Assembly (NCBI GenBank): GCA_947595925.1
Contig: CANQEV010000007.1
Coordinates: 1-64,000 of the forward strand
Reading direction: 5' to 3'
Length of the DNA stretch: 64,000 bases
DNA from: an uncultured Acetatifactor sp.
GTDB taxonomy: Bacteria; Bacillota; Clostridia; Lachnospirales; Lachnospiraceae
Under the pieces are notes generated by a model. The model saw nothing but the letters and a program-made list of their open reading frames with translations. It did no database searches and had not been told where the DNA came from. The position numbers and the translations under genes were made by a program. This document shows, one piece after another, positions 7,632 through 17,365 of the stretch (position 1 is the stretch's first letter; every line of letters starts with the position of its first letter).

Positions 7632-8723
7632 TTACAAGATTCTTTCTTCCGTTTTATTGTGAAAGAGAAAGACTTTATTGGGTTTTAAGTCAAACCGTAC
7701 CTCCGCGGCATCGGGATCCGTCTGGCTCTCCGCGCTGACGATGGCCCTGATCACGGGGTTTTGGCAGGCCGGATGAGTGCAGACGACGCTGACGTCACGG
7801 CCCATCACTTCCACCCGGTCAAGGCCGCAGACAAGCGCTCCCTGGGGCGAGGGGAGGAAGCCTTCGGGCCGTATCCCCACCGTGACGTCCTGGTCGGGGA
7901 TCCCCTTCTGCTCCAGGACGGCGTTTTCACCGATGAACAGTTTTCCGCCCCGGACGCTTCCGGAAAAGGTGTTGATGGGGGGCGTTCCCAGGAACTTTGC
8001 CACGAAAAGGTTCCGGGGCGCGTCATATACCTCCTGGGGCTTTCCGATCTGCTGGATCTCGCCGTCCTTCATGACGATGATGACGTCGGAGATGCTCATG
8101 GCCTCCTCCTGGTCGTGGGTCACAAAGATCGTGGTGATCCCGGTTTCCCGCTGTATCCTGCGGATCTCCTCCCGGGTCTGCAGCCGGAGCCTTGCGTCCA
8201 GGTTGGACAGGGGCTCGTCCATGAGAAGGATCCGGGGCATTTTTACCAGGGCCCTGGCGATGGCGACCCGCTGCTGCTGGCCTCCGGAGAGTTCTCCGGG
8301 CTTTCGGTCCAGCAGGCCGTCGATCTGTACTAACCGCGCCGCCTCCTCTGCCTTTTCTCTCATCTCCGCCTTTGTGAGCCTTTCGGGCCCCTTCCGGTTC
8401 TGGAGCGGAAACAGGATGTTCTGCAGCACGGTGAGATGGGGATACAGGGCATAGTTCTGAAACACCATGCCGACCTCCCGCTTTTCCGGCTCCAGATTCG
8501 TCACGTCTTCATCCCCGAAGAAGATCCGGCCCTCCGTGGGCTTTAAGAGTCCGCACATCAGGTTCAGGACGGTGCTCTTTCCACAACCCGAGGGCCCGAG
8601 AAGTCCCACCAGTTTTCCGTCCGGAATTTCGACGTTGAAGTGGTTTACCGCGGTTACCTCCTCGGCCGCTTTCCTGCCGCGGCCGGGAAATTTTTTCGTG
8701 AGATCCTGAATTGTAACTTTCAT
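7632..8723 (-). CDS. Sugar ABC transporter ATP-binding protein (UgpC/MsmX type)
   Basis: The energising ATPase of the importer, 363 residues. Walker A is GPSGCGKST, the signature is LSGGQQQRVAIARAL, Walker B is RILLMDEPLSNLD, and a switch histidine occurs in TIFVTHDQEEAM. A C-terminal TOBE-like region of about 120 residues is typical of MalK/UgpC/MsmX proteins. The track start at 8948 is rejected. The ATG at 8723 begins MKVTIQDLTKKFPG with GAAAGGAACG upstream, and the promoter at 8812-8840 lies within the longer ORF. Being first in its operon and linked to its permeases, it is probably dedicated rather than shared. Confidence 0.93.
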   Translation of the reverse strand: MKVTIQDLTKKFPGRGRKAAEEVTAVNHFNVEIPDGKLVGLLGPSGCGKSTVLNLMCGLLKPTEGRIFFGDEDVTNLEPEKREVGMVFQNYALYPHLTVLQNILFPLQNRKGPERLTKAEMREKAEEAARLVQIDGLLDRKPGELSGGQQQRVAIARALVKMPRILLMDEPLSNLDARLRLQTREEIRRIQRETGITTIFVTHDQEEAMSISDVIIVMKDGEIQQIGKPQEVYDAPRNLFVAKFLGTPPINTFSGSVRGGKLFIGENAVLEQKGIPDQDVTVGIRPEGFLPSPQGALVCGLDRVEVMGRDVSVVCTHPACQNPVIRAIVSAESQTDPDAAEVRFDLKPNKVFLFHNKTEERIL

Positions 8724-8811
8724 AGCGTTCCTTTCATGAGAGGCGGAGGCCGGAAAGCGGTTTTGAGCGCCCCGGCTCCGGCGAAATGACATATGGAATG
8801 ATTTCCCTGCT

Positions 8812-8840
8812 ATTATAATCGGTTCGGGAAAGGTTGGCAA
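8812..8840 (-). promoter_or_regulatory. Promoter of the sugar ABC operon (minus strand)
   Basis: On the minus strand TTGCCA (8840-8835) and TATAAT (8817-8812) are 17 bases apart, about 90 bases ahead of the ATPase start at 8723. No clear catabolite (cre) box was found around it. Confidence 0.65.
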
Positions 8841-8875
8841 GAAAAAATCTTTCAGAAAATCTTTCTGTGATTTAT

Positions 8876-8950
8876 CTTGACAATCAAAGTATTCGGATGT
8901 ATAGTGTTGTCTGTAAAAACTTTGAAAATCAAAATACTTGATAATCAAAA
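8876..8950 (+). promoter_or_regulatory. Three FabT-type operators
   Basis: Three near-palindromes match the FabT box known from streptococci (TTTGATTATCAAA-like). They are TTGACAATCAA at 8877-8887 over the -35 box, TTTGAAAATCAAA at 8921-8933, and TTGATAATCAA at 8938-8948, the last two being downstream of the transcription start. A MarR/FabT-like gene closes the same operon at 17366, so autoregulated repression is likely. Confidence 0.7.
8877..8905 (+). promoter_or_regulatory. Promoter of the fatty-acid operon
   Basis: TTGACA at 8877-8882 and TATAGT at 8900-8905 are 17 bases apart, about 85 bases ahead of acpP. The -35 hexamer lies inside a FabT-like operator, so repressor binding would block RNA polymerase. 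Confidence 0.75.
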
Positions 8951-8989
8951 CAAATTAAAAAGTCGAAAAAGAAAGAGAGGTAACGGATT

Positions 8990-9223
8990 ATGTTGGAGAA
9001 ACTGATCGGCATTATCGAGGAGCAGCTGAGCGTGGAGGGCATGGAGATCACGGAAAATACCCGGTTTAAGGAGGATATGTCCGCGGATTCCCTGGATCTG
9101 TTCGAGCTGGCCATGGCCATCGAGGAGGCCTTCGGGGTGGAGATCCCCTCCGAGGATCTGGAGAGCATCACCACGGTGGGTTCCGTTGTGGAGTACCTGA
9201 AGTCAAAAGGCGTTGAGGCATAA
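8990..9223 (+). CDS. acpP: Acyl carrier protein
   Basis: A 77-residue acyl carrier protein that holds the growing acyl chain on a phosphopantetheine arm. The modification site is the Ser in MSADSLDLFELAMAIEE (about residue 36), followed by the usual acidic helix II and the EEAFGVEIP segment. AGAGAGGTAACGG precedes the ATG. It is the first gene of the fab operon, directly after the FabT operators, and ends one base before fabK starts. Confidence 0.95.
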   Translation: MLEKLIGIIEEQLSVEGMEITENTRFKEDMSADSLDLFELAMAIEEAFGVEIPSEDLESITTVGSVVEYLKSKGVEA

Positions 9224-9224
9224 G

Positions 9225-10151
9225 ATGAAGACGAGGATCACAGAGCTTTTGGGCATTGAATATCCCGTGATCCAGGGCGGCATGGCCTGGGTGGCGGAGC
9301 ACAATCTGGCGGCGGCCGTGTCCAATGCCGGCGGCCTGGGGCTGATCGGCGCCGCGTCCGCCCCCGCGGAAGTGGTGCGGGAGGAGATCCGGAAGTGCAA
9401 GGAACTGACGGATAAGCCCTTCGGCGTGAACATCATGCTTCTCAATCCCAACGCGCCCGAGGTGGCGCAGGTCGTCGTTGAGGAGGGCGTCAGGGTAGTC
9501 ACCACCGGGGCGGGGAATCCCGCGAAATACATGGAACTGTGGAAACAGGCCGGGGTGAAGGTCATTCCGGTGATCGCCAGCGTCGCCATGGCAAAGATGA
9601 TGGAGAGGGCCGGGGCGGACGCCGTTGTGGCGGAGGGCATGGAGAGCGGCGGGCATATCGGCGCGACGACCACCTTCGCGCTGATCCCCCAGACCGTGGA
9701 CGCCGTGGAGATCCCGGTGATCGCCGCCGGAGGGATCGCGGACGGCCGGGGCCTGGCGGCGGCCTTTATGCTGGGAGCGGAGGCGGTCCAGATGGGGACC
9801 CGGTTTGTGGCGGCGAAGGAGTCCATCGTGCATCCCAACTATAAAGAAAAGATCATCAAGGCGAAGGACATCGACTCTACCGTGACGGGAACCACCACGG
9901 GCCACCCGGTGAGGTGCCTGAAAAACGCCATGACCCGGGAGTATCAGCGCCTGGAAAAGGAGGGCGCGGACTTTATGGAGCTGGAAAAACTGACCCTGGG
10001 ATCTCTGCGCAAGGCGGTGATCGAGGGGGATGTGACCGGCGGGACTTTAATGGCGGGGCAGATCGCGGGCCTTGTGAAGCGCGAGGATTCCTGTGCGGAG
10101 ATCATTCAGGAGATCGTGGGGGACGCAGAAAAGCTTTTGAAAGGCTGTTGA
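9225..10151 (+). CDS. fabK: Enoyl-ACP reductase II, flavin-dependent
   Basis: FabK catalyses the last, NAD(P)H- and FMN-dependent reduction of each elongation cycle and replaces FabI in many Firmicutes. At 308 residues it has usual family length. It begins with the characteristic ITELLGIEYPVIQGGMAWVA, has MLLNPNAPEVAQVVVEEGV and VVAEGMESGGHIG, and the FMN-phosphate loop GADAVQ-like GAEAVQMGTRFVA. The track start is a TTG at 9213 inside acpP. The ATG at 9225, one base after the acpP stop, is preferred. No fabI is present here. Confidence 0.93.
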   Translation: MKTRITELLGIEYPVIQGGMAWVAEHNLAAAVSNAGGLGLIGAASAPAEVVREEIRKCKELTDKPFGVNIMLLNPNAPEVAQVVVEEGVRVVTTGAGNPAKYMELWKQAGVKVIPVIASVAMAKMMERAGADAVVAEGMESGGHIGATTTFALIPQTVDAVEIPVIAAGGIADGRGLAAAFMLGAEAVQMGTRFVAAKESIVHPNYKEKIIKAKDIDSTVTGTTTGHPVRCLKNAMTREYQRLEKEGADFMELEKLTLGSLRKAVIEGDVTGGTLMAGQIAGLVKREDSCAEIIQEIVGDAEKLLKGC

Positions 10152-10170
10152 AGCAGAAAGGAAAGAGATC

Positions 10171-11094
10171 ATGGGAAAGACGGCGTTTGTATTTCCCGGA
10201 CAGGGCGCGCAGTACCCTGGCATGGGAAAGGACTTTTTCGACCAGTTTGCGGAGGCCAGGCAGATCTATGAGCTGGCGGGCACTTCCGCGGGGCTGGACG
10301 TGAAGACGCTCTGCTTTGAGGAAGACGACAGGCTGAATATCACGGAGTACACCCAGATCGCCATGCTGGCGACAGAGGCCGCGATCTTAAAGACCGCCAT
10401 GGCCCATGGCATACGGGCGGACGTCTGCGCGGGATTAAGCCTGGGGGAGTACGGGGCCCTGGCGGCCGCGGGCGTGATGGCCCCCGTGGATTATTTCCGC
10501 ATTGTGAGAAAGCGGGGCATCCTGATGCAGGAGGCCTACCCCTCTGGAGGGGCCATGACCGCGGTTCTCGGCGCGGACGCCCGGAAGATTCAGGAGATCT
10601 GCGAGGAGACGGAAGGGATCGTCTCCATCGCAAACTATAACTGCCCCGGACAGATCGTGATCACCGGGGAGAAGAAAGCGGTGGATCAGGTCGCGGAGAG
10701 GGGAAAGGAAGCCGACGCAAAAAAGTGCGTTCCCTTAAAGGTGAGCGGCCCCTTCCACTCAGCCCTGCTGAGAGAGGCGGGGGAGCAGCTGGGAAAAGAG
10801 CTTGCGGGCGTCAATCTGAAAGACCCGTCGATTCCTTATGTGTCGAACGTGACGGCGGAATATGTGACCGACGCTGGCCCGGTGAAGGAGCTCCTGGCAA
10901 AGCAGGTCTCCAGCCCGGTCCGTTGGCAGCAGAGCGTTGAACTCATGATCCGGGACGGGGTGGATACATTTATCGAGATCGGCCCCGGAAAGACGCTCAC
11001 AGGGTTTTTGAGAAAGATCGATAAGGATGTGAAGGGTCTGAACATCGAGACGGTGGAGGACTTAAAGCGCGTGATGGAGGAAGTAAAATGCTGA
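10171..11094 (+). CDS. fabD: Malonyl-CoA:ACP transacylase
   Basis: This enzyme transfers malonyl from CoA to ACP, supplying the extender unit. The 307-residue protein starts KTAFVFPGQGAQYPGMGKDF, has the nucleophile motif GLSLGEYGAL and the histidine in VSGPFHSALL, all expected for FabD. AGAAAGGAAAGAG precedes the ATG. It lies 19 bases after fabK and overlaps the fabG start by seven bases, indicating translational coupling. Confidence 0.96.
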   Translation: MGKTAFVFPGQGAQYPGMGKDFFDQFAEARQIYELAGTSAGLDVKTLCFEEDDRLNITEYTQIAMLATEAAILKTAMAHGIRADVCAGLSLGEYGALAAAGVMAPVDYFRIVRKRGILMQEAYPSGGAMTAVLGADARKIQEICEETEGIVSIANYNCPGQIVITGEKKAVDQVAERGKEADAKKCVPLKVSGPFHSALLREAGEQLGKELAGVNLKDPSIPYVSNVTAEYVTDAGPVKELLAKQVSSPVRWQQSVELMIRDGVDTFIEIGPGKTLTGFLRKIDKDVKGLNIETVEDLKRVMEEVKC

Positions 11095-11828
11095 GCGGCA
11101 AGGTAGCGCTGGTGACCGGAGGCGCCCGGGGGATCGGCAGCGCAATTTCAAAGAAACTGGCCTCCCAGGGGGCGTCCGTGATCGTAAATTACAGCGGTTC
11201 AAAGGAAAAGGCGGAAGAGATCGTGGAGGAGATCCGGGCCGCCGGAGGCGAGGCGGAGAGCCTGCAGTGCGACGTGTCGGATTTCGCCTCCTGCGAGGCC
11301 CTTGCGAAGACCGTCCTGGAGAAGTACGGGAGACTGGATATTCTGGTGAACAATGCCGGGATCACCCGGGACGGCCTGGTGATGCGGATGTCTGAGAAGG
11401 ATTACGATGCCGTCCTGGACACAAATTTAAAGGGCGCGTTTAACATGATCCGCCATTTCAGCAAGGCGTTTCTGAAACAGCGCCAGGGCAGGATCATCAA
11501 CATCTCTTCCGTCAGCGGCGTTTTGGGGAACGCGGGGCAGGCAAACTATTCCGCGTCCAAGGCGGGCGTGATCGGGCTGACGAAGAGCGTTGCCCGGGAG
11601 TTGGCGTCCCGGGGGATCTGCGTGAACGCCGTGGCCCCGGGTTTTATCGCTACGGACATGACGCGGCAGATGCCCGAGAACGTCAGGGAGAGCTTGAAAG
11701 AGAGGATCCCTCTGGGACGGATCGGCTCCCCGGAGGATGTGGCCGAGACGGTGGCGTTTCTGGCCAGCGAACAGGCGGGATATATCACCGGCCAGGTGAT
11801 CTGCGTGGATGGAGGTATGGCGATATGA
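11088..11828 (+). CDS. fabG: 3-oxoacyl-ACP reductase
   Basis: The NADPH-dependent SDR that reduces 3-ketoacyl-ACP. At 246 residues it shows the cofactor loop TGGARGIGSAI, the NNAGITRDGL segment and the catalytic Ser-Tyr-Lys in NISSVSGVLGNAGQANYSAS followed by K. It ends in [13 protein letters not shown]. These features and its place between fabD and fabF make it FabG and not a general SDR. The stop overlaps the fabF start by four bases. Confidence 0.96.
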   Translation: MLSGKVALVTGGARGIGSAISKKLASQGASVIVNYSGSKEKAEEIVEEIRAAGGEAESLQCDVSDFASCEALAKTVLEKYGRLDILVNNAGITRDGLVMRMSEKDYDAVLDTNLKGAFNMIRHFSKAFLKQRQGRIINISSVSGVLGNAGQANYSASKAGVIGLTKSVARELASRGICVNAVAPGFIATDMTRQMPENVRESLKERIPLGRIGSPEDVAETVAFLASEQAGYITGQVICVDGGMAI

Positions 11829-13081
11829 GCGGTGCGGAAAATACGGGAAAGAGAAGGGTTGTGGTGACGGGCCTCGGCGCGGTCACGCCCATCGGCATTG
11901 GCGTGGAAGCGTTCTGGAAAGCGGCCAGGGTCGGGGAGATCGGGTTCGGCCCCATTACAACCTTTGACACCACGGAGTACAAGTGCAAGCTGGCGGCCCA
12001 GGTAAAGGATTTTGATCCCGGAAATTACATGGACAAAAAGGCCGCGCGGAGGATGGAGCAGTTTTCCCAGTTCGCGGTGGCTGCGGCGGGCGAGGCGATC
12101 CGGGACGCGGGTCTTGACATGGAAAAAGAGGACCCATACCGGGTGGGCTGCGCCGTGGGAAGCGGCATTGGCAGTCTGCAGGCCATGGAGCGGGAACACG
12201 CGAGACTTCTGGAAAAAGGCCCGGGCAAGGTAGGGCCCCTGCTGGTGCCGCTGATGATCTCCAACATGGCGGCGGGCAACGTCAGCATCGCGTACGGCCT
12301 AAAAGGAAAGAGCATCAATGTGGTGACGGCCTGCGCCACCGGAACGAACTGCATCGGCGAGGCCTTCCGGACGATCCAGTATGGGGATGCGGACGTGATG
12401 GCGGCGGGAGGGACGGAGAGCAGCGTGACGCCCATTGGCATCGCGGGCTTTGCGGCCCTGACAGCCCTCTCCGCCAGCGAGGATCCCAGGAGATGCTCCA
12501 TTCCCTTTGACAGGGATCGAAGCGGTTTCGTCATGGGCGAGGGGGCCGGCGTGGTGATCCTGGAGGAACTGGAGCACGCGAAAAGGCGCGGGGCCAGGAT
12601 TTATGCCGAGGTTGTGGGGTATGGCTGTTCGTCGGACGCCTTTCATATCACTTCTCCGGCGGAGGACGGCGCAGGCGCCGCCCGGGCCATGCGGAACGCG
12701 GTGGAGGATGCCGGCGCGAGACCGGAGGATATCACCTATATCAACGCCCACGGCACCGGGACCCATCACAACGACTTGTTCGAGACCCGGGCCATCAAGC
12801 TGGCTTTTGGGGAGCACGCTTATCGGATGAAGATCAATTCCACGAAATCCATGGTGGGGCATCTTCTCGGCGCGGCGGGGGCGGTGGAGTTCATCGCCTG
12901 CGTGAAAGAGATGCAGGAGGGATTCCTGCATGCCACCGTGGGACTTAGGGAGTCCGAGGAGGAACTGGACCTGGACTACTGCAAGGAGGCCTGCGAGATG
13001 GAGATTCCTTACGCGCTGTCCAATTCCCTGGGCTTCGGGGGTCACAACGCCAGCCTGCTGATCCGCAGGTTTGAGAGCTAG
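11825..13081 (+). CDS. fabF: 3-oxoacyl-ACP synthase II (condensing enzyme)
   Basis: This enzyme elongates acyl-ACP with malonyl-ACP. The 418-residue protein carries the Cys-His-His triad: Cys in [15 protein letters not shown], His in [13 protein letters not shown] and His in [17 protein letters not shown]. The C-terminus [16 protein letters not shown] is typical. The start ATG overlaps fabG. It is the only KAS I/II in the operon, so it probably serves all elongation steps after FabH. Confidence 0.96.
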   Translation: MSGAENTGKRRVVVTGLGAVTPIGIGVEAFWKAARVGEIGFGPITTFDTTEYKCKLAAQVKDFDPGNYMDKKAARRMEQFSQFAVAAAGEAIRDAGLDMEKEDPYRVGCAVGSGIGSLQAMEREHARLLEKGPGKVGPLLVPLMISNMAAGNVSIAYGLKGKSINVVTACATGTNCIGEAFRTIQYGDADVMAAGGTESSVTPIGIAGFAALTALSASEDPRRCSIPFDRDRSGFVMGEGAGVVILEELEHAKRRGARIYAEVVGYGCSSDAFHITSPAEDGAGAARAMRNAVEDAGARPEDITYINAHGTGTHHNDLFETRAIKLAFGEHAYRMKINSTKSMVGHLLGAAGAVEFIACVKEMQEGFLHATVGLRESEEELDLDYCKEACEMEIPYALSNSLGFGGHNASLLIRRFES

Positions 13082-13092
13082 GAGGCGAGGAA

Positions 13093-13524
13093 ATGTCAGT
13101 CTATACAACGAAGGAGATCATGGAGATCATACCCCACAGGAGCCCGTTCCTTCTCATCGACACCATAGAAGAGCTGGAGCCCGGCGTCAGGGCCGTGGGG
13201 AAAAAGTGCGTCAGCTTTAATGAGCCCTATTTTGCGGGACATTTTCCCGGAAACCCCGTGATGCCGGGGGTGCTCATCATCGAGGCCATGGCCCAGGTCG
13301 GCGCGGTGGCGCTTCTGGGGCTGGAGGAATGGAAGGGCAAGACGGCCTATTTCGCGGGGATCAGCAGCGCGAGATTTAAGAGGAAGGTCCTGCCCGGGGA
13401 CATTCTGACGCTGGAGACGAAGATCAGCCGGGTAAAGGGCCCCATCGGGATCGGGGAAGCGGCGGCGTATGTGGACGGAGAGCTGGCGGCGAAAGCGGAG
13501 CTTTCCTTTGCGGTAGGAGAGTAA
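13093..13524 (+). CDS. fabZ: 3-hydroxyacyl-ACP dehydratase
   Basis: FabZ removes water from 3-hydroxyacyl-ACP. This hot-dog-fold protein has 143 residues, with the catalytic His in [17 protein letters not shown] and Glu in [14 protein letters not shown]. The N-terminal [15 protein letters not shown] is a family signature. AGGAGGCGAGGAA precedes the ATG, 11 bases after fabF. The usual neighbours accB (before) and accC (after) are missing here. Confidence 0.95.
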   Translation: MSVYTTKEIMEIIPHRSPFLLIDTIEELEPGVRAVGKKCVSFNEPYFAGHFPGNPVMPGVLIIEAMAQVGAVALLGLEEWKGKTAYFAGISSARFKRKVLPGDILTLETKISRVKGPIGIGEAAAYVDGELAAKAELSFAVGE

Positions 13525-13549
13525 CAACATCAAAGGGAGTGAGCAGAAG

Positions 13550-15364
13550 GTGAGAAAAAAGTGGACCCGGCAGATCATAAAATATCTTCCAGGAAATCCT
13601 GCGGCTGAAAAGAAGTTCACCGTTCTCGGCGGAAAGGCGGAGGGAACGAAGGCTGCCGAACAGGAGGAGAAACCCCAGGAGGACAAGGGAGTCCAGGACC
13701 TCGCGGCGGGAGTCACAGAGCCCGCGGAGGAACTGGTCAAATGTCCCGAGTGCGGCAGAATGGTGAGCAAAAAGCGGGTGATAAAGAGGCGGTATATCTG
13801 TTATGAATGTCAGGGATATTTCCGCGTCACCGCGCCAAACCGGATCCACATGGTGGCGGATCCGGGCACCTTTGAGGAATGGTTTGCGGATATGCCGGTC
13901 CGAAACCCTCTGGATTATGAGGGCTACGAGGAAAAACTGGCCCAGGCGAGGGAAAAGACCGGCTTAAAGGAGGGCGTCACCGTCGGCAGGTGCGAAGTCT
14001 TCGGGGAGCCCATCGTCCTGGGCGTCTGCGACGCCAGGTTCCTCATGGCCAGCATGGGCCAGGTGTACGGGGAGAAGGTGACGGCCGCCATTGAGCGGGC
14101 CACGAGAGAAAAGCTCCCGGTATTTCTGTTTTGTTGTTCCGGGGGAGCCAGGATGCAGGAGGGGATCCTCTCCCTGATGCAGATGGCGAAGACCAGTGCG
14201 GCGATCAAGCGCCACGGGGAGGCCGGGCTGTTATACAGCACGATCCTGACGGATCCCACCACGGGAGGCGTGACGGCAAGCTTTGCCATGCTGGGGGACG
14301 TGATCATGGCGGAGCCCGGGGCGCTGATCGGCTTCGCGGGTCCCCGGGTCATCAAACAGACCATCGGCCAGGAGCTGCCGGAGGGCTTCCAGACGGCGGA
14401 GTTTCTCCTGGAACACGGCTTCATCGACGGGATCGTGCTTCGAAAGAATCTGAAAAAGACGATCTTCTTTCTGGTGAGGAGCCACCAGCGCACGGGAAAG
14501 CGGAGCTGGGCGGATTTCGGCAGCGAGGACTTCCCCTTCGTGCTCAGCGAGATCTTAAAAGAACAGAGCTGGAAGCAGGAGCCGAAGAGCGCCTGGGATA
14601 AGGTCAGGGCGGTGCGTCAGGCGGAGCGCCCCTCCGCCCTGGATTACATGGAGCACCTGTTCGACCACTTTGTGGAGTCCCACGGGGACCGGCTGTTCGC
14701 GGATGATCCCGCGGTGGTGGGAGGCATCGCCTTCCTGGACGGCCAGCCGGTGACGGTGATCGCGGACGTCAAGGGAAAGAGCATGAAGGAGTGTCAGATG
14801 CGGAACTTCGGGATGCCCTTGCCCGAGGGATACCGGAAAGCTTTGCGCCTGATGAAGCAGGCTGAAAAATTCAACCGGCCCATCATCAGCTTTGTCAACA
14901 CCTCCGGCGCTTTCTGCGGCCTGGAGGCGGAGGAGCGGGGCCAGGGGGAGGCCATCGCCAGAAACCTTCTGGAGATGTCGGCCCTAAAGGTTCCCGTCCT
15001 CTGTATCCTGATCGGGGAGGGCGGCAGCGGCGGCGCTCTTGCCACGGCCGTGGGAAACGAGGTCTGGATGCTGGAGAACGCCACCTATTCCATCCTGTCT
15101 CCGGAGGGCTTTGCGTCCATCCTCTGGAAGGACGCCGGCAGGGCGAAGGAGGCCAGCGAGGTGATGAACATCACGGCCCAGGATCTAAAGAGGCTGAAGG
15201 TGATCGAGCAGATCATCCCGGAGTTTGGCGGGGCGTCGGATAAGACGGCGGAGGCCATCGCCGGCTGCATGAAAGAGAAGATCAAACTGTTTTTGGAAAG
15301 GTACGAGGGCATGACCGGCGAGGAGATCGCGGCGGAGCGCTACGACAGGTTCCGGGCGTTCTAA
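13550..15364 (+). CDS. accDA: Acetyl-CoA carboxylase carboxyltransferase, fused beta-alpha (AccD-AccA)
   Basis: A fused carboxyltransferase of 604 residues that makes malonyl-CoA from acetyl-CoA and carboxybiotin. Residues 60-330 are the beta part (AccD), with a zinc ribbon CPECGRM...YICYEC and the crotonase-fold segment [20 protein letters not shown]. About residues 340-600 are the alpha part (AccA): ARSAL-like [16 protein letters not shown], and [20 protein letters not shown]. It starts with GTG at 13550 after AAAGGGAGTGAG. An N-terminal basic and acidic extension of about 60 residues precedes the zinc ribbon. The fusion is known in some Clostridia. The biotin carrier and carboxylase must be encoded elsewhere. 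Confidence 0.94.
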   Translation: MRKKWTRQIIKYLPGNPAAEKKFTVLGGKAEGTKAAEQEEKPQEDKGVQDLAAGVTEPAEELVKCPECGRMVSKKRVIKRRYICYECQGYFRVTAPNRIHMVADPGTFEEWFADMPVRNPLDYEGYEEKLAQAREKTGLKEGVTVGRCEVFGEPIVLGVCDARFLMASMGQVYGEKVTAAIERATREKLPVFLFCCSGGARMQEGILSLMQMAKTSAAIKRHGEAGLLYSTILTDPTTGGVTASFAMLGDVIMAEPGALIGFAGPRVIKQTIGQELPEGFQTAEFLLEHGFIDGIVLRKNLKKTIFFLVRSHQRTGKRSWADFGSEDFPFVLSEILKEQSWKQEPKSAWDKVRAVRQAERPSALDYMEHLFDHFVESHGDRLFADDPAVVGGIAFLDGQPVTVIADVKGKSMKECQMRNFGMPLPEGYRKALRLMKQAEKFNRPIISFVNTSGAFCGLEAEERGQGEAIARNLLEMSALKVPVLCILIGEGGSGGALATAVGNEVWMLENATYSILSPEGFASILWKDAGRAKEASEVMNITAQDLKRLKVIEQIIPEFGGASDKTAEAIAGCMKEKIKLFLERYEGMTGEEIAAERYDRFRAF

Positions 15365-15394
15365 GTATATTTTTGAGCCAGGAGAGAGGAATAG

Positions 15395-16417
15395 ATGAAG
15401 ATCGGTGATTTGGAAATCAGGATTCCCGTGATCCAGGGCGGTATGGGAGTCGGTGTCAGCCTGTCGGGGCTGGCGGGTGCGGTGGCGGCTGCAGGAGGCG
15501 TCGGCGTGATCTCCACGGCCCAGATCGGCTTTCGGGACCCGGAGTTTGACCGGGATCCCATCGAGTGCAACCTGCGCGCCGTGAAACGGGAGATCGCCAG
15601 GGCCAGGGAGCTGGCAAAGGGCGGCGTCATCGGCGTGAATATCATGGTGGTGACCCAGCGGTACGCGGAGTACGTAAAGGCCGCTGTGGAGGCGGGGGCG
15701 GACCTGATCATCTCCGGGGCGGGCCTTCCCATGGATCTGCCCGGACTGGTGAAAGGCAGCGCTGTAAAGATCGCCCCCATCGTCTCCGGACAGCGGGCCC
15801 TGCGGGTGATCCTGAACTACTGGAAAAAGCATTATGACAGAAAGCCGGATCTTGTGGTCCTGGAGGGCCCCAAGGCCGGCGGGCACCTGGGCTTCCGGGA
15901 GGAAGAGTTAAAGAGCCTCTCGGAGGAAGACTATGACCAGGAAGTCCGCCGGGTCATCGACCTGGCAAAGAGCCAGGAGATCCCCCTGGCGGTGGCGGGA
16001 GGGATTTACACCCGGGCGGACATGGACCGCTATCTCGCCATGGGGGCGGACGGGGTGCAGATGGCGACCCGTTTCGTCACCACTTATGAGTGCGACGCTC
16101 ACCCGAATTACAAACAGGCGTACATTGACGCCAAGGAATCCGACATCTGTATCGTGCACAGTCCGGTGGGGATGCCGGGCCGAGCCATCCGGAACGAATT
16201 TCTGGAGCGGGTGGAGCGGGGAGAGCGCTTTATGACCCGGTGCTGGAGGTGCATCACGACCTGCGATCCCGCCGTGTCCCCCTACTGTATCACCAGGGCT
16301 CTGATCAACGCGGTGGAGGGAAACTGCCGGGAGGGACTTCTTTTCTGCGGCAGCAATGCCTATCGGGCGGAGAAACTGGAGCATGTGGCGGACATCATGG
16401 AGGAATTCAGGCTATGA
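15395..16417 (+). CDS. NPD-family flavin oxidoreductase (nitronate monooxygenase/FabK-like)
   Basis: A second FMN-binding TIM-barrel flavoprotein in the operon, 340 residues. It starts MKIGDLEIRIPVIQGGMGVG and has GPKAGGHLGF and GADGVQMATRFVTTYEC, as in the 2-nitropropane dioxygenase/nitronate monooxygenase family that includes FabK. The C-terminal Cys-rich stretch CWRCITTCDPAVSPYC is absent from the FabK upstream, so it is a separate subfamily. AGGAGAGAGG precedes the ATG. It overlaps fabH by four bases. It may be an auxiliary reductase or a protective flavoenzyme. The true substrate is not predictable. Confidence 0.85.
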   Translation: MKIGDLEIRIPVIQGGMGVGVSLSGLAGAVAAAGGVGVISTAQIGFRDPEFDRDPIECNLRAVKREIARARELAKGGVIGVNIMVVTQRYAEYVKAAVEAGADLIISGAGLPMDLPGLVKGSAVKIAPIVSGQRALRVILNYWKKHYDRKPDLVVLEGPKAGGHLGFREEELKSLSEEDYDQEVRRVIDLAKSQEIPLAVAGGIYTRADMDRYLAMGADGVQMATRFVTTYECDAHPNYKQAYIDAKESDICIVHSPVGMPGRAIRNEFLERVERGERFMTRCWRCITTCDPAVSPYCITRALINAVEGNCREGLLFCGSNAYRAEKLEHVADIMEEFRL

Positions 16418-17355
16418 CCATAGAGATAACAGGCGTGGGAAGCGTTCTTCCCGGAAGAGTGATGACCAACCGGGAGCTGGAGGGCATGGTGGACACTTCG
16501 GATGAGTGGATCCGGGAGCGTACCGGGATCCGGGAGCGGCGGATCGCCGGGGAGGACACCGTGGTCTCCCTTGCGGCTAAGGCTTGCGAGAGGGCGCTGG
16601 AAGACGCCGGAAAAAAAGCGGCGGACGTGGATCTGATCCTCCTTGCCACCTGTTCCCCGGAGATGCTGCTTCCCTGCTGCGCCTGTCAGGTACAGAGCCT
16701 GATCGGGGCGGAAAAAGCGGTCTGCTTCGACTTAAACGCCGCCTGCTCCGGTTTCCTGTTCGCGCTGGACACCGCCTACGCGTATATCCGATCCGGACTT
16801 TACAGGAACGCCCTGGTGGTAGGAAGCGAAGTCCTCTCAAAGCTGGTGGACTGGAGCGACAGGGGGACCTGTATCCTCTTCGGGGACGGCGCGGGAGCCG
16901 TCTTTGTGGAGGAGGCGCAGCCGGGGGCAGGGATCCTGAGCATCGTCCAGGGCAGCAATGGTTTTCAGGGATCCGTTCTCTCCTGCGGCGCGAAGGGCGG
17001 GGAACCGATCCGCATGGAGGGGAAGGAAGTGTATCGCTTCGCGACCCGTCAGGTCCCCGAATGTATCGAGGAAGCGGTGCACCGCGCCGGACTTTCCCTG
17101 GGGGAGATCGACCTCTTTCTCCTGCATCAGGCAAATCTGCGCATCCTGGAGTCCATCGGAAAGCGGTTGAAGGTTCCCATGGAAAAGATCCCGGTCAACC
17201 TGGACAGGGTGGGAAATATGTCCTCCGCCGCGATACCGGTTCTGCTTGATGAAACTCAAAAATGTGGTAAAATAAAAAAAGGACAGAGGATCGTGCTCTC
17301 CGGATTCGGAGCGGGGCTCACATATGGCGCCTGCGTGATGATCTGGGGGCGGTGA
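16414..17355 (+). CDS. fabH: 3-oxoacyl-ACP synthase III
   Basis: FabH starts fatty-acid synthesis by condensing acyl-CoA with malonyl-ACP. The track start at 16240 is inside the NPD gene. The ATG at 16414 overlaps that gene's stop (ATGA) and begins MTIEITGVGSVLPGRVMTN, giving 313 residues. The triad is visible: Cys in FDLNAACSGFLFALD, His in LFLLHQANLRI and Asn in RVGNMSSAAIP. TSDEWIRERTGIRERR is a family signature. Its place late in the operon, instead of first, is less common. Confidence 0.94.
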   Translation: MTIEITGVGSVLPGRVMTNRELEGMVDTSDEWIRERTGIRERRIAGEDTVVSLAAKACERALEDAGKKAADVDLILLATCSPEMLLPCCACQVQSLIGAEKAVCFDLNAACSGFLFALDTAYAYIRSGLYRNALVVGSEVLSKLVDWSDRGTCILFGDGAGAVFVEEAQPGAGILSIVQGSNGFQGSVLSCGAKGGEPIRMEGKEVYRFATRQVPECIEEAVHRAGLSLGEIDLFLLHQANLRILESIGKRLKVPMEKIPVNLDRVGNMSSAAIPVLLDETQKCGKIKKGQRIVLSGFGAGLTYGACVMIWGR

Positions 17356-17365
17356 GGGGTGAAAA

